Counted from the first letter of the stretch, positions 1-6,848 are shown. The stretch is 11,836 bases of DNA from Bacteroidia bacterium (GCA_025358395.1 JANYJT010000275.1:1-11836), one strand, 5' to 3'. Notes: generated from the sequence alone by a model not told the origin. Numbers and translations: made by a program.

Positions 1-405
1 AATTTTCAGAAAACCGAGAAGGATGATCTAATGAACATGGTTAGCGGATTAAGCAATCAAAAAGGGAAAATTCATATCCAGTTTGGAAATCAGATTGACG
101 AGGATATTTTGCATCATATTTCGCATGAGCCAGCACCGAACGAACGCATGAGAATGCTTGCCGAGCAAATTGATAAGGAGATTTACAGAAATTACCGATT
201 GTTTCCCAACAACTACATTGCCTATGATTTGTACTTTAAGACCACGAAGTACCTGGCACAATATACCAGGGAGGAGAAAGAATCGTTTGTAGAATTAACC
301 CACAAACGATTGCAGCTTGTAAATGAAGATATAGAAGATTCAATGGTCTTATGGTTGAAAATGTATGCTACTCCGGTATACAATTTCGAGAAGTTCGTTC
401 AATAA
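1..405 (+). CDS. Glycerolipid acyltransferase, C-terminal part (5' end outside window)
   Basis: The reading frame is open from the first base, so the gene starts upstream of the window and the ATG at base 31 is an internal methionine. The visible 134 residues lack the catalytic HX4D and substrate-binding motifs of the PlsC fold, which would lie upstream. The family call rests on the residues around the edge (QKTEKDDLMNMVSGL, then GKIHIQFG and a C-terminal helical part). From memory these resemble the C-terminal region of Bacteroidota 1-acyl-glycerol-3-phosphate acyltransferase-like proteins, which add an acyl chain to lysophospholipids at the inner membrane. Acyl acceptor and chain preference cannot be read from this fragment. 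The gene converges with the DUF5808-like gene, leaving only 12 bases between the two stops. The coding frame is certain; the family is moderately sure. Confidence 0.7.
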   Translation, partial: NFQKTEKDDLMNMVSGLSNQKGKIHIQFGNQIDEDILHHISHEPAPNERMRMLAEQIDKEIYRNYRLFPNNYIAYDLYFKTTKYLAQYTREEKESFVELTHKRLQLVNEDIEDSMVLWLKMYATPVYNFEKFVQ

Positions 406-420
406 GAAAAAATCTTCTTA
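403..420. terminator. Possible bidirectional terminator between convergent genes
   Basis: TAAGAA (403-408) and TTCTTA (415-420) form a perfect 6-base inverted repeat around a 6-base loop. The outer TAA of each arm is the stop codon of one of the two convergent genes. The stem is entirely A/T apart from one G-C pair, so it would be weak. The A-run inside the loop does not make a classic U-tract. The position fits a shared terminator; the strength does not. Confidence 0.22.
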
Positions 421-621
421 GAGTAAATGAAATCCAACCTGTGCGAAAATTATCAAAAGGATTATAATAAATCCGATTGTTACATAAGGTATTCCAAAAT
501 TTAAAGTATAGCCAAAACCGAATCTTTTAGGAACAAAGATTCGAGTGTCTGCCTTATTCACATAAAATATCCCCCATTTGTAGTTCTTGAAATTTCCCGA
601 TGGATCATCAATTTGTTCCAT
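418..621 (-). CDS. Small DUF5808-like single-pass membrane protein
   Basis: This 67-residue protein has a soluble N-terminal half containing KWGIFYVNKADTRIFVPKRFGFGYTLNFG (residues 15-43, here split around its key parts: WGIFY, D25, R27, VPKR and G34-G37). This matches the pattern I know from DUF5808, in which a tyrosine/asparagine/aspartate stretch leads to 'VPKR.G.G.TLNFG'. Residues 46-66 are one hydrophobic membrane segment, with almost nothing after it. DUF5808 often occurs as the tail of larger DUF1648-type membrane proteins; here it stands alone. The function is unknown. The ATG start lies 9 bases after the aspartokinase stop on the same strand, so co-transcription is likely, but no functional link to amino-acid synthesis can be inferred. 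Confidence 0.78.
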   Translation of the reverse strand: MEQIDDPSGNFKNYKWGIFYVNKADTRIFVPKRFGFGYTLNFGIPYVTIGFIIILLIIFAQVGFHLL

Positions 622-630
622 AATTTACTT

Positions 631-1947
631 TTAAACGTTCAGCAATTTTTCGCTTAAGGCTACGAGAGTTGATTTCTTGTCAGCTGTATTTACAAGTACG
701 GAAATGTTATGCTTGCTTCCTCCATATGAAATCATACGAATAGGAATGTCATCGAGTGCCATAAATACTTTTGAGGCAAATCCTTTTTCTTCGGCGATCA
801 TGTTGCCAACAATGCAAACGATGGTCTGGTTTTTATCTACTTCAACGTCGCCGTATTCCTTGAGTTCATTGACAATCTCTTCCAGGTGTTTCGGGTTGTC
901 AATAGTGACGGAAACGGCTACTTCAGAAGTGGTAACCATGTCCACAGAAGTTTTAAAATATTCGAATATTTCAAAAATATTTTTCATAAAACCATAAGCA
1001 TTCAACATTCTCCCGGAACGTATTTTGATGGCTGTGATTCCGTCTTTGGCAGCCACAGCCTTGATTCCGGCACCCTGGCTTTCGCCCGAAATAAGCGTCC
1101 CGGGATCAGATGGGTTCATGGTATTTTTTAGTCTGACAGGGATATTGTTGTTCTTCGCAGGAAGAACAGTTTGCGGATGCAAAATTTTGGCACCAAAATA
1201 GGCCAGCTCAGCCGCTTCACTGAAAGAAAGGAGGTCAACGCGTTTGGTATTTTCAACGAATCGTGGGTCGTTGTTGTGGAATCCATCTATATCGGTCCAA
1301 ATCTGAACCTCCCGGCTATTGATAGCTGCTCCAATCAGGGTTGCCGTGTAATCCGAACCTCCCCGCTGCAGATTATCGATTTCTCCGTTTTCGTTTCTAC
1401 AAATAAACCCCTGGGTGATATAGTATTCCGCTTTTGGAGTGGATGCCAGTATTTCATTCAATTTTTGCTTGATGAAACGACTGTCCGGCATCTTGTCAAC
1501 ATCGATTTTCATAAATTCAAGAGCGGGTAACAAGACCGCATTGAAACCTTCCTCCAGCATCAAAAGGGTAAAAAGAGCAGTCGATATGAGCTCACCTTGT
1601 GCCAGAATTGCTCTTTCTCCTGCTTCTGAAAAGGTTCCAGTGGTAAATGCTTTAATGAAATCGAAATGCTCTTCCAGAACCTTTTTGCCCTTGTCTTTCA
1701 TCTCGATGCTTTTGAACAGATCAAAAACAACATTGTAATATTTCTTTTCAAGGATGCTTATCTGGGTGAGTGCGGATTCTTTATTCTTTTTAGTCAGATA
1801 ATCTGAAATTTCGATGAGACTGTTCGTTGTTCCTGACATGGCCGACAATACAACCATCTTCTGTTTCCCATCGGTAATTAATTTCATCACCGATCTCATA
1901 TTCTCTATTGTACCGACTGAGGTTCCCCCAAATTTGTATACTTCCAT
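631..1947 (-). CDS. lysC: Aspartate kinase (monofunctional, LysC type)
   Basis: Aspartate kinase phosphorylates L-aspartate with ATP in the cytoplasm, the first committed step to lysine, threonine, methionine and diaminopimelate. The 438 residues show the N-terminal KFGGTSV (5-11), GELISTALF (118-126), GGSDYTATL (196-204), TDIDGFHNNDPR (218-229) and FGAKILHP (251-258). Two ACT-type regulatory modules follow, roughly 310-375 and 376-438, with VDMVTTSEVAVSV (335-347) and SKHNISVLV (411-419). The length fits a monofunctional enzyme, with no homoserine dehydrogenase domain fused. The ACT modules imply feedback inhibition, probably by lysine; the lysC symbol is by type, and another aspartokinase may exist elsewhere. 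The ATG at 1947 gives the canonical N-terminus. A TAnnTTTG-like box lies about 37 bases upstream. No lysine riboswitch is visible in the 129-base gap. Confidence 0.95.
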   Translation of the reverse strand: MEVYKFGGTSVGTIENMRSVMKLITDGKQKMVVLSAMSGTTNSLIEISDYLTKKNKESALTQISILEKKYYNVVFDLFKSIEMKDKGKKVLEEHFDFIKAFTTGTFSEAGERAILAQGELISTALFTLLMLEEGFNAVLLPALEFMKIDVDKMPDSRFIKQKLNEILASTPKAEYYITQGFICRNENGEIDNLQRGGSDYTATLIGAAINSREVQIWTDIDGFHNNDPRFVENTKRVDLLSFSEAAELAYFGAKILHPQTVLPAKNNNIPVRLKNTMNPSDPGTLISGESQGAGIKAVAAKDGITAIKIRSGRMLNAYGFMKNIFEIFEYFKTSVDMVTTSEVAVSVTIDNPKHLEEIVNELKEYGDVEVDKNQTIVCIVGNMIAEEKGFASKVFMALDDIPIRMISYGGSKHNISVLVNTADKKSTLVALSEKLLNV

Positions 1948-1983
1948 GATGCAATTCTTTAGCTGACAATTGTTTTAATGCTA

Positions 1984-1991
1984 CAAAAATA
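1984..1991 (-). promoter_or_regulatory. Candidate -7 promoter box for the aspartokinase gene
   Basis: On the minus strand this reads TATTTTTG, a full match to the Bacteroidota -7 consensus TAnnTTTG. It would give a leader of about 30 bases before the ATG. No TTG is found at the expected -33 distance, so the assignment is weak. Confidence 0.3.
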
Positions 1992-2042
1992 AGAATATAA
2001 TAGGGGATTGTTATTGGCGTAAGAATTTTAGCAAAAATTTGA

Positions 2043-2059
2043 ACTTACGATTTGTAAGT
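2043..2059 (-). terminator. Weak hairpin after the isochorismatase-like gene
   Basis: ACTTAC (2043-2048) and GTAAGT (2054-2059) form a perfect 6-base stem with a 5-base loop, 17 bases past the stop of the minus-strand hydrolase gene. On the minus strand it is followed by a U-rich stretch containing five consecutive Ts. This could end the long minus-strand operon before the aspartokinase gene. The stem is AT-rich and the T-run is not immediately adjacent, so confidence is low. Confidence 0.3.
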
Positions 2060-2076
2060 ATAGGAAATAACATTAA

Positions 2077-2619
2077 CTACCTGACTAAATTTGAGATGGA
2101 CTTGAATTCGGGAGCAGAGGAAGTTCTGGTTAATTCAAAAAGTATCGATTCAACAGTAGAAACAGTTATACCTTCCAGTGCAAAGCGTTGCAAAGCAACT
2201 TGCTTTTCTGCGGGATCCCTGGAACTGACACAATCGGATACAACAACAGGTTGATATCCTCTTTCCTTAAGATCAATTGCCGTTTGAAGCACACAAACAT
2301 GTGACTCGATGCCAAGAATCAGAATATTGGACTTCCCTGAGCGCTCAAGGGCTTCCAAATATTGAGCCTCGTCCATGCAACTAAAAGTGTTCTTTTCAAT
2401 AAAGCTGAAAGAGTCGAAAAGTCTCCTTATCTCGTGGATGGTTCCTCCCAACCCTTTGCTATATTGCTGGGTAACAAATAAAGGAATTTGTAACACTTTT
2501 AGTCCTTCGATGAGTTTTTTGCAGTTTGCCAGCAATAACTCTTTTTCTGCCATCAGAGGAAATAGCTTCTCCTGAATGTCGATGATCAGTGCGGTACAAT
2601 TTTCTCTTTTGATTCTCAT
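2077..2619 (-). CDS. Isochorismatase-family cysteine hydrolase
   Basis: This 180-residue protein has the isochorismatase/nicotinamidase-like fold. The expected catalytic triad is visible: D14 in LIIDIQEKLFP, K76 in FIEKNTFSC and C109 in GIESHVCVLQTA, with the segment before C109 at the usual cis-peptide position. Members hydrolyse small amides or related bonds (YcaC-like enzymes, nicotinamidases, isochorismatases). The substrate cannot be read from sequence. It does not have the obvious metal-binding D-x-H arrangement I would expect of a nicotinamidase, and no siderophore genes are nearby, so a generic YcaC-like hydrolase is the safest call. The ATG start lies 3 bases after the glycosyltransferase stop, which suggests translational coupling at the end of the operon. 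Confidence 0.88.
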   Translation of the reverse strand: MRIKRENCTALIIDIQEKLFPLMAEKELLLANCKKLIEGLKVLQIPLFVTQQYSKGLGGTIHEIRRLFDSFSFIEKNTFSCMDEAQYLEALERSGKSNILILGIESHVCVLQTAIDLKERGYQPVVVSDCVSSRDPAEKQVALQRFALEGITVSTVESILFELTRTSSAPEFKSISNLVR

Positions 2620-2622
2620 AAT

Positions 2623-3651
2623 TCAAGGTTCAATTTCAGAAAATTTTCTTCTTTTCGTTACATAATAATTCCATACAATACTTTTTCCGGTGGTAAGTCT
2701 GATTGATCTGTTTTGACTTAACTGCATGATGATAGATCGCTTTTTCATCAGTTTTGCTAACATCCCATAAAATTTCAGATGCGCTGTAAAAACCCTTCCA
2801 AAGGATCTAAAATCACCTTTGAACAGAAATGTGATGGCCGCGACTCCATCAAGCACCATTCTGACAGGAAGTTTAGTTAGCAGTTGTTTCCCCGGTAGGT
2901 TTTTAAACAACAAATAAAGGTTGTTTCTGAAATTTAGATGAATCTTGAGCGGATTATTGTATGGCAATGTTCCTCCTCCAAGGTGATACACCACAGAATC
3001 CGGACAAACATAAGTGCTGTAGCCGAGATGTTTTGCCCGCCAGCAGAGATCGATCTCCTCCATATGCGCCCAAAAGTCAGCATCAAATCCACCGCAGTTT
3101 TTCCATACCTCGGATCTTACCATCATGCATGCACCTGAAGCCCAGGAGACTGGTATGGACGTATCATATTGTCCATGATCCTGTTCTATTTCCTGTAATA
3201 TTCTTCCCCGGCAATAGGGATAACCAAAACGGTCAATAAATCCACCTGCGGCACCTGCATATTCAAATTCTTGCCTACGTTCGAGACTCAGAATTTTTGG
3301 CTGACAAATCCCAACGGACGGGTTCAATTCCATCAAGTTCATGATCGGATCAAGCCATCCGGGGGTCACTTCAACATCCGAATTCAGCAATACAAAATAG
3401 TCTGACTGAAGAGTGTCCAAAGCTCTGTTGTATCCTTCAGCAAAACCAAAATTGTGATCCAATTGGATGTATCTAACTTCCTGAAAATTTATTGATATAG
3501 TTTTTGCACTGTCATCTGTTGAACCATTGTCCGCGATAACAATTTCTACATTCCCTTTCGAAAAGGCAACAACAGAAGGCAAAAATCTTTTTAGGAAATC
3601 GCTGCCATTCCAGTTCAGAATTACAATGGAAATTTTCTTAGTGCTGTTCAT
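2623..3651 (-). CDS. Family 2 glycosyltransferase
   Basis: A 342-residue GT-A fold glycosyltransferase that would transfer a sugar from a nucleotide-activated donor, acting at the cytoplasmic side of the membrane. Visible elements in order are ISIVILNWNG (7-16), IVIADNGSTDDS (37-48), HNFGFAEGYNRAL (66-78), the metal-binding LLNSDVEV (88-95), ASGACMMVR (171-179), HMEEIDLCWRA (196-206) with the likely catalytic acid region, and HLGGGT (223-228). The C-terminal part is basic, with an amphipathic or hydrophobic stretch near 262-280 that may touch the membrane; there is no clear transmembrane helix. It resembles rhamnosyltransferase-like GT2 proteins, but donor and acceptor are unknown. It lies after the LpxL-like acyltransferase gene, so a role in lipid-linked glycan or lipopolysaccharide assembly is plausible. 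The 74-base gap before it contains a heptamer repeat. Confidence 0.92.
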   Translation of the reverse strand: MNSTKKISIVILNWNGSDFLKRFLPSVVAFSKGNVEIVIADNGSTDDSAKTISINFQEVRYIQLDHNFGFAEGYNRALDTLQSDYFVLLNSDVEVTPGWLDPIMNLMELNPSVGICQPKILSLERRQEFEYAGAAGGFIDRFGYPYCRGRILQEIEQDHGQYDTSIPVSWASGACMMVRSEVWKNCGGFDADFWAHMEEIDLCWRAKHLGYSTYVCPDSVVYHLGGGTLPYNNPLKIHLNFRNNLYLLFKNLPGKQLLTKLPVRMVLDGVAAITFLFKGDFRSFGRVFTAHLKFYGMLAKLMKKRSIIMQLSQNRSIRLTTGKSIVWNYYVTKRRKFSEIEP

Positions 3652-3707
3652 CGTTGATTTTTTCCTTTAATCCTTTTTATTTCCAGGGATAACCACAAAT
3701 GCCTCCT

Positions 3708-3740
3708 CCCTTTACCCTTTACCCTTTATCCTTTACCCTT
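3708..3740. repeat. Heptamer direct repeat (CCCTTTA), about 4.5 copies
   Basis: Units are 3708-3714, 3715-3721, 3722-3728 (all CCCTTTA), 3729-3735 (TCCTTTA, one change) and a partial unit from 3736. On the minus strand the unit is TAAAGGG, and the third unit supplies the TAA stop of the LpxL-like acyltransferase. The last codons of that gene (YKGKG) are therefore repeat-derived. The remaining units lie in the gap before the glycosyltransferase start. Confidence 0.9.
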
Positions 3741-4628
3741 GTATCCTTCCTCTCTTCTATGTTTCCACCGCTTGTGTGTCCAGAGCCAATATTCAGGACA
3801 TTCAACAATCATTGCCTCAATCATGCGAGTAGCTTTTTCAGTAATCTCAAAAGGTGCAGTATCTTTGGCATGCTCGGCAATCAAGGAGAATTCAAGGCTG
3901 TTGTAGCCTCTTTTTATTTTTCTGACGTTACAAAACAATACGGCTGCATCCAGTTTGCGGGAAATCTTTTCAGTACCGGTCAACACCGCAGTCTCCTGAT
4001 TAAGGAAGGTTGTCCAATACTGAATTTCATGCTTTCTGGGTGTCTGATCCATCAGAAAGGCAGTCGCGGATGATTTATTGTTGCGCAGATCTGAAAGCAA
4101 CTCTCTGTAGGAATCTGATCGGTCGATAGGCCTAATTCCAAATTGAGCTCTCATGTTGTAATAAAATTGATCAAAACTGTTGTTGGAAAGTTTCTTATAA
4201 ATGACATTCGCGGTATAATTTGAATGTAGCGTCATACTACAGTTCCATTCCCAGTTATTGTAATGTGCAGTTGCGATAATGACAGGGCGACCTTCAGCCA
4301 AATATTTTTCTACCAGTCCGATATTTTGGACTGTGTGCCGTTGCTTTATCTCTTCAACAGAAATTCTGTCGTAATAGAAAGTTTCGATGATACTATCGCA
4401 GAAAAACCGGTAAAATTTTTCACCTATCAAAATGATTTCTTCCTTTGTCTTTTCAGGAAACGAATTCGTAAGGTTAGTCGATACTACATCTCGGCGGTAC
4501 CTGAAAACATGGTAGATTAGAACAAAGATCATACTTGAGAATAAATAGTGGATCCTTAGCGGAAAGAGCTGGACCATCCATGTATATGATCTTAGAAGAA
4601 AGTATCCGGGATTTGCCTTTTTATCCAT
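3726..4628 (-). CDS. LpxL/HtrB-like lysophospholipid or lipid A acyltransferase
   Basis: A 300-residue protein of the lipid A biosynthesis acyltransferase family, which transfers acyl chains from acyl-ACP to a lipid acceptor at the inner membrane. A hydrophobic segment at about 26-42 is the usual N-terminal membrane anchor. The catalytic HX4E motif is present as H122-YNNW-E127 in ATAHYNNWEW. Further typical blocks are the DQTPR region after LSDLRNNKSSATAFLM and the C-terminal PEYWLWTHKRWKHR, which matches the conserved 'P.q.lW.hrRwk' end. The C-terminus finishes in a GYKGKG tail encoded by a heptamer repeat. The ATG is 2 bases after the upstream phosphatase stop, so coupling is likely. Whether it acylates lipid A or another lipid, such as an ornithine or amino lipid, cannot be decided from sequence. 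Confidence 0.9.
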   Translation of the reverse strand: MDKKANPGYFLLRSYTWMVQLFPLRIHYLFSSMIFVLIYHVFRYRRDVVSTNLTNSFPEKTKEEIILIGEKFYRFFCDSIIETFYYDRISVEEIKQRHTVQNIGLVEKYLAEGRPVIIATAHYNNWEWNCSMTLHSNYTANVIYKKLSNNSFDQFYYNMRAQFGIRPIDRSDSYRELLSDLRNNKSSATAFLMDQTPRKHEIQYWTTFLNQETAVLTGTEKISRKLDAAVLFCNVRKIKRGYNSLEFSLIAEHAKDTAPFEITEKATRMIEAMIVECPEYWLWTHKRWKHRREEGYKGKG

Positions 4629-4630
4629 AC

Positions 4631-5425
4631 TTACTTACAATAGATGCGCTCTATGATGGATTGAAATTCATTGAAATAGTTGTTGTTCGTGGCAACAATT
4701 TCCCCACTGAACAGAAAATTTTCTTTCCCCGCGAAATCAGTTATCCTCCCACCTGCTTGTTGCAATATGATAGTGCCTGCAGCAATATCCCAGGGACTTA
4801 GTCCTTTCTCCCAGAACGCCTCAAACCTGCCGGCCGCAACATAGGATAAATCGGTAGCAGCAGAGCCTAATCTCCTTATTCCATGGGAATTGGACATAAA
4901 AAAATGGATGGATTCAAGAAACGCATCAGCATTTTTTACCTCACCATAAGGAAATCCGGTTACGATAAGCGCCTCGTTGGTGGTTGCGGCTTCAGAAACT
5001 TGGATCTCTTTTCCGTTTAGCATGGCCTTGCTTCCTTTCCAGGCATAAAAGCACTCGTCCTTTGTAATTTCATAAACTACGCCAAGGATGATCTCTTCAA
5101 ACTCCATTAATCCAATACTGACTGCATACGGCGGAGCGCCATGAATAAAATTTGTTGTTCCATCAAGAGGGTCAATCACCCAACGGTATTTCTCTCCCAG
5201 ATCAAAGGCCGTACCTTCTTCGGTTATAAAACCTGAACCCGGCAAAAGTATCCTGAGTCTATCAACAATAAGTTCTTCTGCCTTCTTGTCGACATAAGAA
5301 ACAAAGTTCGCTTTCCCTTTTAGCTCAACAAGCTTGAGATCGAAATTGGAGCGTTCGCCTGCAATAAATGCACCTGCACTTTTGGCTATTTCTATGACCT
5401 CCTGACAGACCTTCTGCAAATCCAT
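4631..5425 (-). CDS. Inositol-monophosphatase-family phosphatase (SuhB-like)
   Basis: This 264-residue enzyme belongs to the Mg-dependent, lithium-sensitive sugar/inositol phosphatase superfamily. With the start at 5425, the metal ligands are E69 in FITEEG, D85 and D88 in WVIDPLDGTTNFIHG, and D213 in SPWDIAAGTIILQQAGG. These are all four expected positions. Likely substrates are inositol phosphates or related sugar phosphates; the exact one is not readable. The frame is open 13 codons further to 5464, but that codon is TTG and the extra residues (MHQPGIITTFEKK) look unconserved. MDLQKVCQEVIEIAKSAG is the normal family N-terminus, so I chose the ATG at 5425. That ATG follows a run of A: nine consecutive A including its own. 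Between mtaB and the acyltransferase, it may supply or clear a phosphorylated intermediate of envelope synthesis; this is inference. Confidence 0.93.
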   Translation of the reverse strand: MDLQKVCQEVIEIAKSAGAFIAGERSNFDLKLVELKGKANFVSYVDKKAEELIVDRLRILLPGSGFITEEGTAFDLGEKYRWVIDPLDGTTNFIHGAPPYAVSIGLMEFEEIILGVVYEITKDECFYAWKGSKAMLNGKEIQVSEAATTNEALIVTGFPYGEVKNADAFLESIHFFMSNSHGIRRLGSAATDLSYVAAGRFEAFWEKGLSPWDIAAGTIILQQAGGRITDFAGKENFLFSGEIVATNNNYFNEFQSIIERIYCK

Positions 5426-5433
5426 TTTTTTTT

Positions 5434-5464
5434 CAAAAGTAGTGATTATCCCCGGCTGGTGCAA
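5434..5464 (-). promoter_or_regulatory. Candidate internal promoter before the phosphatase gene
   Basis: On the minus strand TTG (5464-5462) is followed after 20 bases by TACTTTTG (5441-5434), fitting the Bacteroidota TTG-N17-23-TAnnTTTG pattern fully. The ATG at 5425 lies only 8 bases beyond the box, so a transcript from here would be almost leaderless. Chance matches to the 8-base box alone are expected a few times in a window of this size, so the spacing and the -33 element carry the weight. Confidence 0.38.
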
Positions 5465-5466
5465 GG

Positions 5467-6774
5467 CTATTTGGATAGGATATCGCCGGTGACATGTCCA
5501 TTTTCATTGATTTCCTTTAACTTGACCAATCTGGTGCAGTTCAGTAAATCGGCTTGGAATGGTACTTCAACTCTGATGTAATTTTCAGTCCACCCTACGG
5601 ATAACTTTTTCTGGGAATGATTTTCGAATAGAACAGTTGCTGTTTTGCCAAGATTGTTAAGATAGAAACGCCGAAGCTTATTTGTGGATAGCCGAATCAA
5701 TTGCTGGGTCCTGAATTTGCGTTCTGTAATGGATACTACACCTGAAATAGCAAGTGCTTTGGTATTTGCACGTTCGGAATAAGGAAAGGCGTGCAACTGC
5801 GACACATCCAGTTTATCAATAAAATGGTAAGCCTTTTCGAAAAGTTCATTCGTTTCCCCGTTCATCCCAGCAATAACGTCTACCCCAATAAAAGCATGTG
5901 GAATTTGTTTTTTAATGGCATCAACCCGTTCCTGAAAAAGTTCAATATTGTAACGTCTTTTCATGAGAGCCAGCACTTCATTTGTTCCCGCCTGCAATGG
6001 AATATGAAAATGGGGTGCGATTTTTTGCGAATTTGCTACATAAGAAATTATTTCATCGGTCAGAAGGTTCGGCTCCACAGAACCCATTCTTATCCGTGTA
6101 ATCTCTTGGATTTGATCAAGGGATCTGAGGAGATCCAGAAATGTCTCTGCCGTACTTTTACCAAAATCACCAATGTTTACGCCCGTCAGATTGATCTCTT
6201 TTATTCCTTGTTCGGCTAACCGTCTGGCTTCAATAACAAGGTCAGCAATGTGAGGGTTCCTGCTTTTGCCTCTGGCAAGAGGAATCGTGCAATAGGTACA
6301 GAAATAATTGCAGCCATCCTGAACTTTTAAAAAGCTCCGGGTTCTGTCACCATAGGAGGAAGAAGGATGAAAATCAACTATTTCATTGAAAGAGCAATCA
6401 TGTACTTCGCCATGGGGATGTTTTTCGAGATTCTCGAGAAATTTGGTGATGTTAAATTTGTCATTGGCGCCCAAAATTAAGTCGACTCCTTCTATTGAAG
6501 CCGCTTCTTCCGGCTTTAGCTGAGCATAACAGCCAATCACAACAACGAAAGCGGCAGGATTTTGGCGGGTTACCTGCCTGATCAATGATCGGCTTTTTTT
6601 ATCTGCCGAATCCGTAACCGAGCAGGTATTGATCACATATACGTCTGCAATTTCCTTGAAATCAACTTTTTGATATCCAAGATCCAAAAATGAACGGGCA
6701 ATGGTGGAGGTCTCTGAAAAATTGAGCTTACAACCAAGCGTACCAAAAGCAACTTTTTTATCCGTAGGATTCAT
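5467..6774 (-). CDS. mtaB: tRNA (t6A37) C2-methylthiotransferase MtaB
   Basis: MtaB converts N6-threonylcarbamoyladenosine at position 37 of ANN-decoding tRNAs into its 2-methylthio form, a radical-SAM reaction in the cytoplasm that needs two [4Fe-4S] clusters. The 435 residues show the UPF0004 domain with cluster cysteines C15 (GTLGCKLNFSE), C51 (INTCSVTDSADKKSR) and C82 (VIGCYAQ). The radical-SAM motif is C155-NYF-C159-TY-C162 with IPLARGKSRNP after it. A C-terminal TRAM-like tRNA-binding domain lies at about 373-433. The CKLNFSE variant and the NTCSVTDSADKKSR stretch favour MtaB over MiaB or RimO. It heads the minus-strand run that continues with a phosphatase, an acyltransferase and a glycosyltransferase. 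A full TTG/TAnnTTTG promoter candidate sits 20 bases upstream of the ATG. Confidence 0.96.
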   Translation of the reverse strand: MNPTDKKVAFGTLGCKLNFSETSTIARSFLDLGYQKVDFKEIADVYVINTCSVTDSADKKSRSLIRQVTRQNPAAFVVVIGCYAQLKPEEAASIEGVDLILGANDKFNITKFLENLEKHPHGEVHDCSFNEIVDFHPSSSYGDRTRSFLKVQDGCNYFCTYCTIPLARGKSRNPHIADLVIEARRLAEQGIKEINLTGVNIGDFGKSTAETFLDLLRSLDQIQEITRIRMGSVEPNLLTDEIISYVANSQKIAPHFHIPLQAGTNEVLALMKRRYNIELFQERVDAIKKQIPHAFIGVDVIAGMNGETNELFEKAYHFIDKLDVSQLHAFPYSERANTKALAISGVVSITERKFRTQQLIRLSTNKLRRFYLNNLGKTATVLFENHSQKKLSVGWTENYIRVEVPFQADLLNCTRLVKLKEINENGHVTGDILSK

Positions 6775-6793
6775 GCAAATCTATTCGAGCCAA

Positions 6794-6822
6794 CAAAAGT
6801 ACGGATCTATACCTAATTCCAA
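6794..6822 (-). promoter_or_regulatory. Candidate promoter for mtaB and its operon
   Basis: On the minus strand TTG (6822-6820) and TACTTTTG (6801-6794) are separated by 18 bases, matching the Bacteroidota TTG-N17-23-TAnnTTTG pattern. The predicted leader to the ATG at 6774 is short, around 15 bases. A second full -7 box, TAGATTTG (6783-6776), lies 1 base before the ATG and is probably fortuitous because transcription would start inside the gene. Confidence 0.5.
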
Positions 6823-6847
6823 GATCCAAATTCGAAAATCGAAAATT
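6813..6847. repeat. Degenerate AT-rich short repeat tract between phoH-like gene and mtaB
   Basis: The tract contains related short words (AATTCCAAG, ATCCAAATT) followed by two adjacent copies of TCGAAAA (6832-6838 and 6839-6845). It resembles the imperfect 'attccaaaatccaaa' tracts I know from intergenic DNA of Bacteroidota. It covers most of the space between the PhoH-family stop and the mtaB promoter, and its left end overlaps the proposed -33 element. The boundaries are approximate because the units are imperfect. Confidence 0.5.
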
Positions 6848-6848
6848 A

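Noticed and set aside
1948..2076. Lysine riboswitch upstream of the aspartokinase gene
   Set aside because: The gap is only 129 bases, too short for the usual lysine riboswitch, and no conserved multi-stem core is visible.
2039..2254. Plus-strand open frame of 71 codons beginning in the gap before the isochorismatase-like gene
   Set aside because: Most of it lies antisense to a well-supported hydrolase gene. The product has no recognisable motif, and there is no supporting promoter or start context.
3708..3740. CRISPR-like array
   Set aside because: Units are 7 bases and directly adjacent, without spacers. The same reasoning excludes the 8-base array at 11248-11295.
6776..6783. TAGATTTG box directly before the mtaB ATG
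   Set aside because: It matches TAnnTTTG but would place the transcription start inside the coding region, with no alternative downstream methionine before the first cluster cysteine.
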